Of a stretch of 24,891 nt of DNA, positions 1 to 6,503 are shown piece after piece. The notes beneath the pieces are model-generated. The model saw only the letters and a program-made list of their open reading frames with translations. It made no database searches and was not told the origin of the DNA. A program made the translations under genes and the position numbers. Source of the DNA: 2-01-FULL-50-23 sp964509695 (GTDB lineage Bacteria; Patescibacteriota; Microgenomatia; UBA1400; MFAQ01); the NCBI GenBank assembly GCA_964509695.1, contig CAZDXN010000011.1, forward strand, positions 1 through 24,891, in the 5' to 3' direction. Positions within the stretch are counted from its first letter, which is position 1. Each line of letters opens with the position of its first letter.

Positions 1-230
1 ATGACCAGGAAGTTGAGATAAAGGCGACTATCCGTGAGGTGACTTCGATGAGCGCACACGCGGATCAACCGAGACTGATGAATTGGCTCTCAAAAATAAA
101 GGGGGTGACAAAGGTTTTCTTGACGCATGGTGAGGAATTGCCACGACTGGTCTTGGCAGAAAAAATAAGAAATGATCTGGGAATAGCGGATATTGTCCTG
201 CCGGAAATGAATCAAACTGCGGAGCTGTAG
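1..230 (+). CDS. MBL-fold/beta-CASP RNA-processing nuclease, C-terminal end (5' truncated)
   Basis: The reading frame is open from the left edge (first full codon at base 3), so only the last 76 residues are visible. They contain the RMMBL signature: the S-A-H-A-D motif that supplies a metal-binding histidine, then a short helix ending in N-W-L, then V-F-L-T-H-G-E with a second conserved histidine. In the beta-CASP family (CPSF73/RNase J-like) these close the metallo-beta-lactamase active site. The likely role is endo- or exonucleolytic RNA processing in the cytoplasm. GTG 39 and ATG 48 lie inside the conserved domain and are not real starts. The N-terminal metal-binding half lies outside the window, so RNase J cannot be separated from the CPSF-like subgroup. 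The gene ends 94 bases before the next one, in a palindromic repeat. Confidence 0.8.
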   Translation, partial: DQEVEIKATIREVTSMSAHADQPRLMNWLSKIKGVTKVFLTHGEELPRLVLAEKIRNDLGIADIVLPEMNQTAEL

Positions 231-232
231 AC

Positions 233-302
233 GTCATTGCGAGGAATGTACTCATGACGTGGCAATCTATATGGATTGCTTCGTGAATACACTCGCAATG
301 AC
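233..302. repeat. Intergenic palindromic repeat (copy A)
   Basis: Outer arms GTCATTGCGAG (233-243) and CTCGCAATGAC (292-302) are perfect 11-bp inverted repeats. Inner arms GCAATC (262-267) and GATTGC (274-279) form a second hairpin with a 6-base loop. There is no T-run, so this is not a classical terminator. Related arms recur at 10455-10575 and 11694-11770, so it is a dispersed intergenic element. Confidence 0.8.
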
Positions 303-309
303 AAAGTAG

Positions 310-323
310 TATATTAGGCAATT
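310..323 (+). promoter_or_regulatory. Candidate -10 box of the DEDD exonuclease gene
   Basis: TATATT at 310-315 lies 8 bases before ATG 324. A start site about 7 bases downstream of the box would leave essentially no 5' UTR. No Shine-Dalgarno sequence is present. Confidence 0.45.
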
Positions 324-965
324 ATGATTGAGGTGGTGTTTGATATTGAGACGATGAATTTGTTTGGAGACAACGGAGCGACGCTTCCGGAACATCTGGG
401 AGTGTCAGTCGTTTCGGCTTACCGGAGAGAGACTGATTCTTTGGGGAATGAAAAAAGGGGGGAGATGAAAAGTTTTTGGGATAAATCAGCCAAAAATATT
501 GATGGCGGGGAATTGGGGTTTGATGGATTGTGGTCGTGGCTGGCTGAAGCCGACCGGATCATAGGCTTTAATTCCTTGGGTTTTGATGTTCCGGCATTAG
601 CGCCGATTTTTGCTCCAAATAATTTGTTCGAGCTACCCCACTTGGATATTTTAGACAAGGTTAGAAACGTCCTCGGTCACCGGTTAAGCCTGGACGCGAT
701 TGCCAAAGAAACCCTAGGGTATACCAAGATTGACGATGGGTTAAACGCGGTGCGCTACTGGAGAAGCCAGGACAGTGAAAGCATGGCAAAACTACGCAAG
801 TACTGTGAGATGGATGTGGTGGTGACCACCGATGTCTATAAATACGGGCTGAAAAACAAAAAATTAAAATATAAAGACAAGTGGAATGAGCGACGAGAAG
901 TGGAGGTAGACTTCTCTTACCCCAGAATCGAGGTGAAGCCTGAAATGCAAATGGGCTTGTTTTAG
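324..965 (+). CDS. Predicted DEDDy 3'-5' exonuclease (RNase H-like fold)
   Basis: This 213-residue protein has the residues of a DEDD exonuclease: D7 and E9 in the first strand (F-D-I-E-T), D88 in G-F-N-S-L-G-F-D, and Y160 with D164 in Y-C-E-M-D. The Tyr marks the DEDDy subgroup (PolB/YprB-like, RNase_H_2 type). It should remove 3' nucleotides from DNA or RNA with two metal ions. There is no polymerase or helicase domain attached; the length fits a stand-alone exonuclease domain with a C-terminal tail of about 40 residues. ATG 324 fits the domain start, which begins at once with the catalytic strand, and a -10 box lies 8 bases upstream. Its substrate and process (repair or RNA decay) cannot be read from the sequence. 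Confidence 0.75.
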   Translation: MIEVVFDIETMNLFGDNGATLPEHLGVSVVSAYRRETDSLGNEKRGEMKSFWDKSAKNIDGGELGFDGLWSWLAEADRIIGFNSLGFDVPALAPIFAPNNLFELPHLDILDKVRNVLGHRLSLDAIAKETLGYTKIDDGLNAVRYWRSQDSESMAKLRKYCEMDVVVTTDVYKYGLKNKKLKYKDKWNERREVEVDFSYPRIEVKPEMQMGLF

Positions 966-971
966 GGGTAA

Positions 972-994
972 ACTTGGATTAAAATACTCCAAGT
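972..994 (+). promoter_or_regulatory. Operator and promoter of the rrf2-suf operon
   Basis: Perfect 7-bp arms ACTTGGA (972-978) and TCCAAGT (988-994) are separated by 9 bases. Nine of the 11 base pairs across the 23-bp dyad are symmetric. The site encloses the -10-like TAAAAT (980-985) and abuts ATG 995. Size and A/T-rich centre resemble IscR/Rrf2-family operators, so autorepression by the adjacent regulator is the natural reading (inference). Confidence 0.65.
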
Positions 995-1396
995 ATGGCA
1001 ACATTTAATCTTACGAAGAGGGCGGATTACGGTCTGTCTATGTTATCACTGTTGGCGTCTCGTGGCAAAGGGGGCCGGGTGAGTCTGACCGAACTGGCCG
1101 GTAAAGGTCTCCCCAAGGCGTTTATGGCCCAAATTGCCAACAAGATGGTAAGGTCCGGGTTTTTGATATCAAAAGAGGGACGGGGTGGGGGCTATATCTT
1201 GACTGCTGAGCCGAAAGATATTCGCTTGAAGAGCGTTTTGGAGGCGATTGATGGGGATTTGGCACCGGTAACTTGTGTCAACAAACCGGGTCTGTGTTCG
1301 ATGGAGGACAACTGTTCGCACAAAGGATTCATGTTACGCTTTACATATAACTTGGAGAAGATGATGGAAAAATATACAGTGGCTGATTTGATTTAA
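995..1396 (+). CDS. Rrf2 family regulator, IscR-like Fe-S sensor of the suf operon
   Basis: The 133-residue protein has a typical Rrf2 winged helix: F-N-L-T-K-R-A-D-Y-G near the N-terminus, the recognition-helix region up to about residue 60, and the wing G-R-G-G-G-Y-I-L. C94, C101, C107 and H109 match in order and approximate spacing the three Cys and one His that hold the [2Fe-2S] cluster of IscR (there C-X5-C-X5-C-X2-H; here C-X6-C-X5-C-X1-H). It should therefore sense Fe-S status and control the suf genes that begin one base after its stop. A 23-bp palindrome ends directly at its start codon. Length is normal for the family. IscR and SufR-type members cannot be told apart safely, so no symbol is given. 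Confidence 0.88.
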   Translation: MATFNLTKRADYGLSMLSLLASRGKGGRVSLTELAGKGLPKAFMAQIANKMVRSGFLISKEGRGGGYILTAEPKDIRLKSVLEAIDGDLAPVTCVNKPGLCSMEDNCSHKGFMLRFTYNLEKMMEKYTVADLI

Positions 1397-1397
1397 T

Positions 1398-2189
1398 ATG
1401 TCTCTTGAAATTTCTAATCTTTGGGTAAAAATTGAAGGTAAAGATATTCTGAAGGGGATAAGTTTTAAGATTGAGCCAGGAGAGGTGGTGGCGTTGATGG
1501 GTCCCAACGGAAGCGGGAAATCAACCCTAGCGTGTTCGTTGATGGGGCATCCGAACTACAGGATAGTTGGCAGTTTGCAGTCGGCAGTTGAGCAGCGATC
1601 GGTAATTAGTTTGGATGGGGAGGATATTACCAATAAGACGCCGGACCAGAGGGCAAAGGCGGGATTGTTTCTGGCGATGCAGTATCCGGTTTCAATACCG
1701 GGGGTGAGTGTGAGGGAGGCGCTGCTGGCGGCAATAAGATCGAGAACTCAAGAACTCAAGAACTCGAGAACTCAAGATGTGATGAGTGCTTTGGATTTGA
1801 AGAAATTGATTGAAAAAGAGGCGGGAGAATTGGCGATTGATCCGGAGTTACTGAAGAGAGGTTTGAATGAAGGGTTTTCCGGAGGAGAAAAAAAGAAGAT
1901 GGAAATACTGCAAATGAGAATCCTGTCACCTAAATATACAATTTTGGACGAAACAGATTCGGGTCTGGATATTGATGCCCTAAAAATTGTGGCCAAGGGA
2001 GCGAATTATTTGGCAAAGAAGAAGAAAACAGGAATTTTGGTGATCACCCACTACCAAAGACTACTCTCGTACTTGAAGCCGGACAGAGTGTTGGTAATGA
2101 AGGACGGGGAGATAGTGCGGGAGGGGGGAATTGAGGTCGTCGAGGAATTGGAGAAAAGGGGTTATCAAACAGCGGGTAAAAGTGTCTAG
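1398..2189 (+). CDS. sufC: SufC, Fe-S cluster assembly ATPase
   Basis: This is the ABC-type ATPase of the SufBCD scaffold complex in the cytoplasm; ATP hydrolysis drives conformational change during Fe-S cluster assembly. Visible motifs are Walker A G-P-N-G-S-G-K-S-T (35-43), the Q-loop at M-Q-Y-P (94-97), the signature S-G-G-E-K-K-K-M-E-I-L-Q-M (161-173), Walker B T-I-L-D-E-T-D-S-G-L-D (181-191) and the switch His in I-T-H-Y (216-219). At 263 residues it is slightly longer than usual. Two surplus stretches, near residues 59-70 and 114-127, are each encoded by short tandem repeats. There is no clear Shine-Dalgarno sequence; it begins 1 base after the regulator and overlaps sufB by 8 bases, implying one transcript. 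Confidence 0.95.
   Translation: MSLEISNLWVKIEGKDILKGISFKIEPGEVVALMGPNGSGKSTLACSLMGHPNYRIVGSLQSAVEQRSVISLDGEDITNKTPDQRAKAGLFLAMQYPVSIPGVSVREALLAAIRSRTQELKNSRTQDVMSALDLKKLIEKEAGELAIDPELLKRGLNEGFSGGEKKKMEILQMRILSPKYTILDETDSGLDIDALKIVAKGANYLAKKKKTGILVITHYQRLLSYLKPDRVLVMKDGEIVREGGIEVVEELEKRGYQTAGKSV
1570..1590. repeat. 7-bp tandem repeat inside sufC
   Basis: Three head-to-tail units, GCAGTTT, GCAGTCG and GCAGTTG, followed by a degenerate AGCAGCG. They encode part of a loop (around residues 59-66) where other SufC proteins run directly from the H-P-x-Y strand to the D-G-E-D-I strand. The insertion keeps the frame. Confidence 0.65.
1743..1774. repeat. 8-bp tandem repeat (AGAACTCA)4 inside sufC
   Basis: Four direct units: AGAACTCA, AGAACTCA, AGAACTCG, AGAACTCA. 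They encode a polar R-T-Q-E-L-K-N-S type stretch in a variable loop of SufC. The same unit forms four-copy and degenerate arrays inside sufU (6231-6262) and the ccdA-like gene (8275-8298). Confidence 0.85.
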
Positions 2190-3612
2190 GTTCGCCAAGA
2201 TTGTTAAACTCGATCAGGATGCGGTCAAGTCTTTGTCCGAATCATATCAACTCGGACACCATGACGATATTACTTATGCGTACAGGTCGGAGAGGGGGTT
2301 GACGGAAAAGATGGTAGCAGATTTATCTACTCGAAAGGGAGAGCCGATTTGGATGAGAGATTTGCGACTTTCTGCTTTTGGTCTTTATCAAATGATGCCG
2401 ATGCCGGGTTTTGGAGACGATCTTTCGGTAATCAATTGGGAAGAAATATATTATTATCTGGCACCGACCAAAAAAGAAAGCAAAACCTGGGAAGAGGTGC
2501 CGGACGCAATTAAGAGAACCTTTGATAAAATCGGAGTTCCAGAGGCAGAACAAGGGATGCTTTCCGGAGTGAAGGCGCAGTATGACAGCGAGGTGGTTTA
2601 TGGTTCATTACGGAAGAGTCTCTCCAAAAAAGGAGTGGTCTTTTTGGGGATGGATGAAGGTTTGCGTCAATATCCCGAGCTGGTGCGCGAATATTTTTCA
2701 AAAATTGTTCCCTTGGCGGACAATAAACTAGCGGCACTGAATAGTGCGATGTGGTCGGGGGGATCATTTATTTATGTTCCCAAAAATGTAGAGGTGGGAC
2801 TGCCATTGCAAGCGTATTTTCGAATCAATGCGGAGAACGCGGGGCAGTTCGAGAGAACTCTAATCATCGCCGATGAAGGGAGCAAAGTTCATTACGTCGA
2901 AGGGTGTTCGGCCCCGGTCTATTCTTCGGGATCACTTCACGCGGCGGTGGTGGAAATAATTGTCAAGAAGGGAGCCAAAGTTCAATATACGACAGTTCAA
3001 AATTGGTACAAAAATGTCTTTAATTTGGTAACAAAGAGGGCCTGGGTTGAAGAGGAAGGAGAAATGAGGTGGATCGACGGAAATCTAGGGAGTCGTCTAA
3101 CGATGAAGTATCCTGCCTGTATCCTCGCAGGGAGAAAAGCGCGGGGAGAGACTCTGTCAATTGCGATGGCTGGGGCGGAGCAACACCAAGACGCGGGAGC
3201 GAAGATGATTCATCTGGCTCCAGAAACGACCTCTCAAATAATTTCCAAATCAATTAGTAAGAATGGGGGCAGGGCCACGTACCGGGGTTTGGTAAAGATA
3301 AACAAAGGAGCCAAGGGAGCCAAGAGTAAGGTGGTTTGCGACGCGCTGATTCTGGATTCGAAGAGCCGGTCGGATACTTATCCGACCAACATAATTTTGG
3401 AGAATGAAGTCTCGCTGGAGCATGAGGCGACAGTTTCGAAAGTTGGAGAGGATCAGCTGTTTTATTTGATGAGCCGGGGATTGCCGGAGCATGAGGCGGA
3501 GGCAATGATTGTGAATGGTTTCCTCGAGCCAATAATGAAACAAATTCCGCTGGAGTACGCTGTTGAAATGAATCGATTGGTTGAGCTGGAGATGGAGGGC
3601 AGCGTTGGCTAG
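2182..3612 (+). CDS. sufB: SufB, Fe-S cluster scaffold protein
   Basis: SufB is the main scaffold subunit of SufBC2D, where Fe-S clusters form from sulfur delivered by the desulfurase. The C-terminal half shows the beta-helix core and typical SufB/SufD blocks: G-C-S-A-P, V-Q-N-W-Y-K-N-V, the K-G-A-K region, D-T-Y-P, the H-E-A-T-V-S-K-V block followed by F-Y-L-M-S-R-G, and V-N-G-F near the end. I choose GTG 2182, which overlaps the sufC stop by 8 bases and gives 476 residues, close to family length; the frame continues upstream to 2131, but that would add 17 basic residues inside the sufC frame. A 7-bp hairpin brackets the stop codon. Confidence 0.93.
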   Translation: MSRFAKIVKLDQDAVKSLSESYQLGHHDDITYAYRSERGLTEKMVADLSTRKGEPIWMRDLRLSAFGLYQMMPMPGFGDDLSVINWEEIYYYLAPTKKESKTWEEVPDAIKRTFDKIGVPEAEQGMLSGVKAQYDSEVVYGSLRKSLSKKGVVFLGMDEGLRQYPELVREYFSKIVPLADNKLAALNSAMWSGGSFIYVPKNVEVGLPLQAYFRINAENAGQFERTLIIADEGSKVHYVEGCSAPVYSSGSLHAAVVEIIVKKGAKVQYTTVQNWYKNVFNLVTKRAWVEEEGEMRWIDGNLGSRLTMKYPACILAGRKARGETLSIAMAGAEQHQDAGAKMIHLAPETTSQIISKSISKNGGRATYRGLVKINKGAKGAKSKVVCDALILDSKSRSDTYPTNIILENEVSLEHEATVSKVGEDQLFYLMSRGLPEHEAEAMIVNGFLEPIMKQIPLEYAVEMNRLVELEMEGSVG

Positions 3613-3620
3613 CGCCAACG
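3603..3620. other. Hairpin spanning the sufB stop codon
   Basis: CGTTGGC (3603-3609) and GCCAACG (3614-3620) form a perfect 7-bp stem with a 4-base loop that starts with the stop codon. No T-run follows, so it is more likely an mRNA stability or segmental-expression element than a terminator. Confidence 0.55.
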
Positions 3621-3623
3621 GCG

Positions 3624-3647
3624 GTGACACGGTGGCACAGTGACACG
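3624..3647. repeat. 8-bp tandem repeat (GTGACACG-type) before sufD
   Basis: Three units, GTGACACG, GTGGCACA and GTGACACG, fill the sufB-sufD gap. The same unit is repeated at 13140-13171 in front of the transketolase gene. Confidence 0.8.
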
Positions 3648-3650
3648 AAT

Positions 3651-4178
3651 ATGAAAAAACAAAAAGTTATCATCTTGGATAGGCCGGGGAGGAAGGAGTT
3701 GGTGGTAAATTTTGATAAGGAAGGCGAGGAAGTGGAGGTACTTGGACTGATTATTGCCGACCAGCCCGGAGATTACCATCTAAAAGTATTGGTGGACCAT
3801 GCGGTTGGCAAGACATTTGGACGGGTGATGATACGGGGAATTGCGAAGAATGGGGCGAAGATTCAAGTTGAGGGGATGATCAAAATTGATAAGGGGGCAG
3901 ACGGAGTGGATGATTTTTTGGAGATGAGATTGTTGCTATTGGACGGGAAGAGTCAGGCGACGGCTGAGCCAAAACTGGAGATTGAGGCCAACGACGTAAA
4001 GGCCAGTCATGCGGCGACGGTAGGACGGATCGATGAAGAGGAGCTGTTTTATTTGATGAGCCGAGGGGTGGACCGGGCTGGAGCGGAGAAATTGATCGTT
4101 GATGGATTTTTGAACCAAGTTGTGAGCAAAATATGGGATAGGAAAATAGCCCTGGAAGTTGGTAGAATCAGACTATGA
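3651..4178 (+). CDS. sufD: Minimal SufD-like scaffold subunit
   Basis: The 175-residue protein is related to the C-terminal core of SufB/SufD: it has a beta-helix-like first half, then the K-A-S-H-A-A-T-V-G-R block, then F-Y-L-M-S-R-G-V and V-D-G-F close to the end, in the same order as in the neighbouring SufB. Usual SufD proteins are about twice as long, so the N-terminal domain is missing. The role is to pair with SufB and SufC in the scaffold complex. ATG 3651 is chosen because GTG 3624 lies in a tandem repeat and would add nine poorly conserved residues. The gene overlaps sufS by 4 bases (ATGA). It could instead be called a short SufB paralogue; position after sufB favours SufD. Confidence 0.82.
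   Translation: MKKQKVIILDRPGRKELVVNFDKEGEEVEVLGLIIADQPGDYHLKVLVDHAVGKTFGRVMIRGIAKNGAKIQVEGMIKIDKGADGVDDFLEMRLLLLDGKSQATAEPKLEIEANDVKASHAATVGRIDEEELFYLMSRGVDRAGAEKLIVDGFLNQVVSKIWDRKIALEVGRIRL
4160..4174 (+). promoter_or_regulatory. Internal extended -10 promoter for sufS
   Basis: TGG-TAGAAT (4160-4168) lies inside the last codons of sufD, with the box ending 6 bases before ATG 4175. Spacing and sequence match the leaderless promoter pattern seen at other genes of this window. Confidence 0.55.
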
Positions 4179-5485
4179 TTGACGTAAATAAGGTCAGGGC
4201 CGATTTTCCAATACTCGAGAGAAAAATCGGGGGGGCGCCCTTGGTATATCTCGATAGCGCGGCAACGAGCCAGAAACCGAGACAGGTTTTGGAGGCCATC
4301 AATGAGTTCTACACAAAACATAATGCCAATATTCACCGGGGTGTGCATACTCTCTCGGCGGAGGCGACCGGAATGGTGGATGAAGCTCGTGAGAAAGTAG
4401 CCAAGTTTATTAACGCCAGAAGCGAGGAGGTAATTTTTGTTCGAAATGCGACGGAGGGCTTGAATTTGGTGGCCTATTCTTGGGGGAGGGCAAATATCAA
4501 AAAGGGCGATGCGGTGGTGGTTTCGCTTCTGGAACATCACTCGAACCTAGTTCCATGGCAGGAAATATGCGAAGAGGTCGGAGCTCATCTGAGGGTGATT
4601 GAAATTGACGACGAAGGCAGGCTAATTTTGGATGGAGCGAGGACAACACAATTGACCGGAAAGATGACGGTGACCACTGGAGGGTTGGCCAGTCTTCTGG
4701 ATGAAAAAGTAAAATTGGTGGCGGTGACGGCGGTAAGCAATGTCCTCGGAACGATTACGCCAGTAAATGAAATTGTGAAGATGATGAAGATAAAATCGCC
4801 GAAGGCAAAACTGTTAATTGATGGGGCGCAGTTAGTACCGCATATGCCGGTTGATGTGACGAAATTAGGAGCTGATTTTGTGGCTTTTTCGGGACACAAG
4901 ATGCTGGGGCCAACAGGAAGTGGGGTACTTTGGGGGAGGAGAGAAGTCTTGTCGGAAATGAAACCGTTTCTTTATGGCGGCGATATGATCGGTGAGGTTC
5001 GCCTAGCGGGGACGAGCTTTGCGGGCTTACCCAATAAGTTTGAGGCGGGAACGCCGGATATTGCCGGAATTATCGGCTTGGGGGCGGCGGTGGACTATCT
5101 GTCTAACCTTGGTATGGAAAATATTCGGGAGCACGAGAAGGAGCTGATCAGCTATGCCTTAGGTAAAATGGAAAAATTGGAAAAGGAAGGCTTGGTGACG
5201 ATTTATGGACCCCGTATAGCTCCGCACGGGGCAAGCGAGATTGATCGAGGAGGGGTGCTGACCTTCAATGTGGTTGGAGTGCACGCCCATGATGTTGCGC
5301 AGGTTCTCGATAAATATGGTATTGCGGTTCGTTCCGGCCAGCACTGTGGGGCGCCGATTGTGGAGAGATTTAAGGAGATGGCGATGGCCCGGGCCAGTTT
5401 TTATGTCTATACGACGAAGGAGGAAATTGATTTTCTGATCGAAAAAATTAGGGAAGTTCCAAAGGTATTTCAAATAGGAAGTTAA
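4175..5485 (+). CDS. sufS: SufS cysteine desulfurase
   Basis: This PLP-dependent enzyme removes sulfur from cysteine and passes it as persulfide to SufU and the scaffold. The Lys that binds PLP is K242 in F-S-G-H-K-M-L-G-P-T-G-S-G-V. The catalytic Cys is C391 in R-S-G-Q-H-C-G-A-P, the group II (SufS/CsdA) sequence. D216 (I-D-G-A-Q) and H121 (L-E-H-H-S-N) are the usual cofactor contacts. At 436 residues it is about 20-30 longer than common SufS; the surplus lies near residues 155-172 (T-Q-L-T-G-K-M-T-V region) just before the V-A-V-T-A-V-S-N-V-L-G-T block. It overlaps sufD by 4 bases, and also carries its own candidate promoter. Confidence 0.95.
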   Translation: MIDVNKVRADFPILERKIGGAPLVYLDSAATSQKPRQVLEAINEFYTKHNANIHRGVHTLSAEATGMVDEAREKVAKFINARSEEVIFVRNATEGLNLVAYSWGRANIKKGDAVVVSLLEHHSNLVPWQEICEEVGAHLRVIEIDDEGRLILDGARTTQLTGKMTVTTGGLASLLDEKVKLVAVTAVSNVLGTITPVNEIVKMMKIKSPKAKLLIDGAQLVPHMPVDVTKLGADFVAFSGHKMLGPTGSGVLWGRREVLSEMKPFLYGGDMIGEVRLAGTSFAGLPNKFEAGTPDIAGIIGLGAAVDYLSNLGMENIREHEKELISYALGKMEKLEKEGLVTIYGPRIAPHGASEIDRGGVLTFNVVGVHAHDVAQVLDKYGIAVRSGQHCGAPIVERFKEMAMARASFYVYTTKEEIDFLIEKIREVPKVFQIGS

Positions 5486-5499
5486 GAATCTAAGAAGTC

Positions 5500-6099
5500 A
5501 TGAATTTAAGAATGGTGACAGACGCAAACGGTCGAGAATTGGATTTGATTGGTATTTTTGAGAAAAGTCATGGTAGAGAGTGTGTTGACGTGGATGGGTT
5601 TGCCTATTGGGAGTTTGATCAGCCTGAGAAAGTATTGGAACAGGTCGTCACTGAGGGCGAGATGTTTGGGTTTGTTTTGCATGGGGGGACAAATCGGATA
5701 AACGGGGAAATAATACCGAAAACGGCAAAAGATTTGATCAGAGAACAAGGTAGAAGACTGGCGATTTATGCAACTAACAATCCAGCTAAGGTAATGTTTT
5801 GGGCTTTGACGGGAGGAACTGGTGACCGGGGGAGAAAAGAGATTGGTGGAAGACTGAAGATTGATGACGACAAAAAAATCTCCTATGAAAATCTCAGATT
5901 TGTGGTTGAGAACAAGAGTCATGTCCGCGAAATGGGGTGGGTTTATATATTTGAAAATAGCGGTTGGGAATATTCTTTGGGAGAATATCTGTCGTATGAA
6001 TCAAAAACTCCTGTTGCAATAATTAAGATAAATCGAAACGACTTCAAATACCCGATTGAAGTGGCGCCGATAGCTCGGGAAAATATACAAGTAAAATAA
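5500..6099 (+). CDS. Unknown protein in the suf operon, possible ART-like fold
   Basis: I do not recognise this 199-residue protein. It sits between sufS and sufU, 14 bases after the former and 5 bases before the latter, so it is probably co-transcribed. Two short blocks stand out: F-V-L-H-G-G-T-N (about residues 64-71) and I-Y-A-T-N-N-P-A-K-V-M-F-W-A (about residues 91-104). A His in an H-G-x motif followed by a Tyr in a Y-A-T motif recalls ADP-ribosyltransferase-like folds (H-Y type), and several uncharacterised families share such an arrangement. This is a weak resemblance, not an assignment. No signal peptide or membrane segment is seen. ATG 5512 is an alternative start; no Shine-Dalgarno sequence or -10 box decides between them. 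Confidence 0.6.
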   Translation: MNLRMVTDANGRELDLIGIFEKSHGRECVDVDGFAYWEFDQPEKVLEQVVTEGEMFGFVLHGGTNRINGEIIPKTAKDLIREQGRRLAIYATNNPAKVMFWALTGGTGDRGRKEIGGRLKIDDDKKISYENLRFVVENKSHVREMGWVYIFENSGWEYSLGEYLSYESKTPVAIIKINRNDFKYPIEVAPIARENIQVK

Positions 6100-6104
6100 G
6101 AGGA
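6092..6104 (+). promoter_or_regulatory. Candidate -10 box for sufU
   Basis: TAAAAT (6092-6097) overlaps the stop codon of the preceding gene and ends 7 bases before ATG 6105. AGAGGA directly abuts the ATG, too close to act as a normal ribosome binding site. Confidence 0.4.
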
Positions 6105-6503
6105 ATGGACTATAAAGAAGAAATCATTGATCACTATAAACATCCGCATAATTTTGGAGATTTGGAGGACCCGAAAATTACGGTTCGAGAAAATAATTCT
6201 TCCTGCGGCGATTTGGTGGAAGTACAGGCAAGAACTCAAAAACTCAAGAACTCAAAAACTCAAAAAATGGAAACAAGAATTCAAATAATAAAATGGCGTG
6301 GGGTGGGGTGCGCGATTTCGACAGCCGCGGCGAGTATGCTTTCTGATAAAGTGGTGGGAATGGGAAAAAAAGATTTGGAAGAATTCGGAGAAAAAGGAGT
6401 GATAGAGCTTCTGGGGGGAGAAATAAATGCAGGTAGAATGAAGTGCGCGACCTTGGCGTACAAGGCGATTAGAAAACTATTTGAAAATGCCCCAAATACT
6501 TAA
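6105..6503 (+). CDS. sufU: SufU, Fe-S scaffold/sulfur-transfer protein
   Basis: SufU (IscU/NifU N-terminal family) accepts sulfur from SufS. The opening Y-K-E-E-I-I-D-H-Y-K-H-P-H-N-F-G is classical. Ligand residues are C34 and D36 (S-S-C-G-D), C69 (G-V-G-C-A-I-S) and C114 (R-M-K-C-A-T-L), matching the Cys-Asp-Cys-Cys set that binds zinc in Bacillus SufU. The C34-C69 distance is 35 residues, about ten more than in Bacillus SufU, and that surplus (residues 42-55) is encoded by a four-unit 8-bp tandem repeat. The segment between C69 and C114 is shorter than in Bacillus. The gene overlaps the next one by 17 bases. Confidence 0.92.
   Translation: MDYKEEIIDHYKHPHNFGDLEDPKITVRENNSSCGDLVEVQARTQKLKNSKTQKMETRIQIIKWRGVGCAISTAAASMLSDKVVGMGKKDLEEFGEKGVIELLGGEINAGRMKCATLAYKAIRKLFENAPNT
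6231..6262. repeat. 8-bp tandem repeat (AGAACTCA/AAAACTCA)4 inside sufU
   Basis: Four units alternate AGAACTCA and AAAACTCA, then run into an A-tract. They encode the R-T-Q-K-L-K-N-S-K-T-Q stretch between the first and second metal-ligand cysteines of SufU. It is the same repeat as at 1743-1774 in sufC, in the same orientation relative to the gene. Confidence 0.87.

Noticed and set aside
1743..1774. CRISPR-like array
   Set aside because: Units are only 8 bp with no spacers and lie inside sufC; no cas genes are in the window.
3250..3673. Two antisense frames of 126-139 residues over the end of sufB
   Set aside because: They lie opposite conserved SufB blocks and show no family motif.
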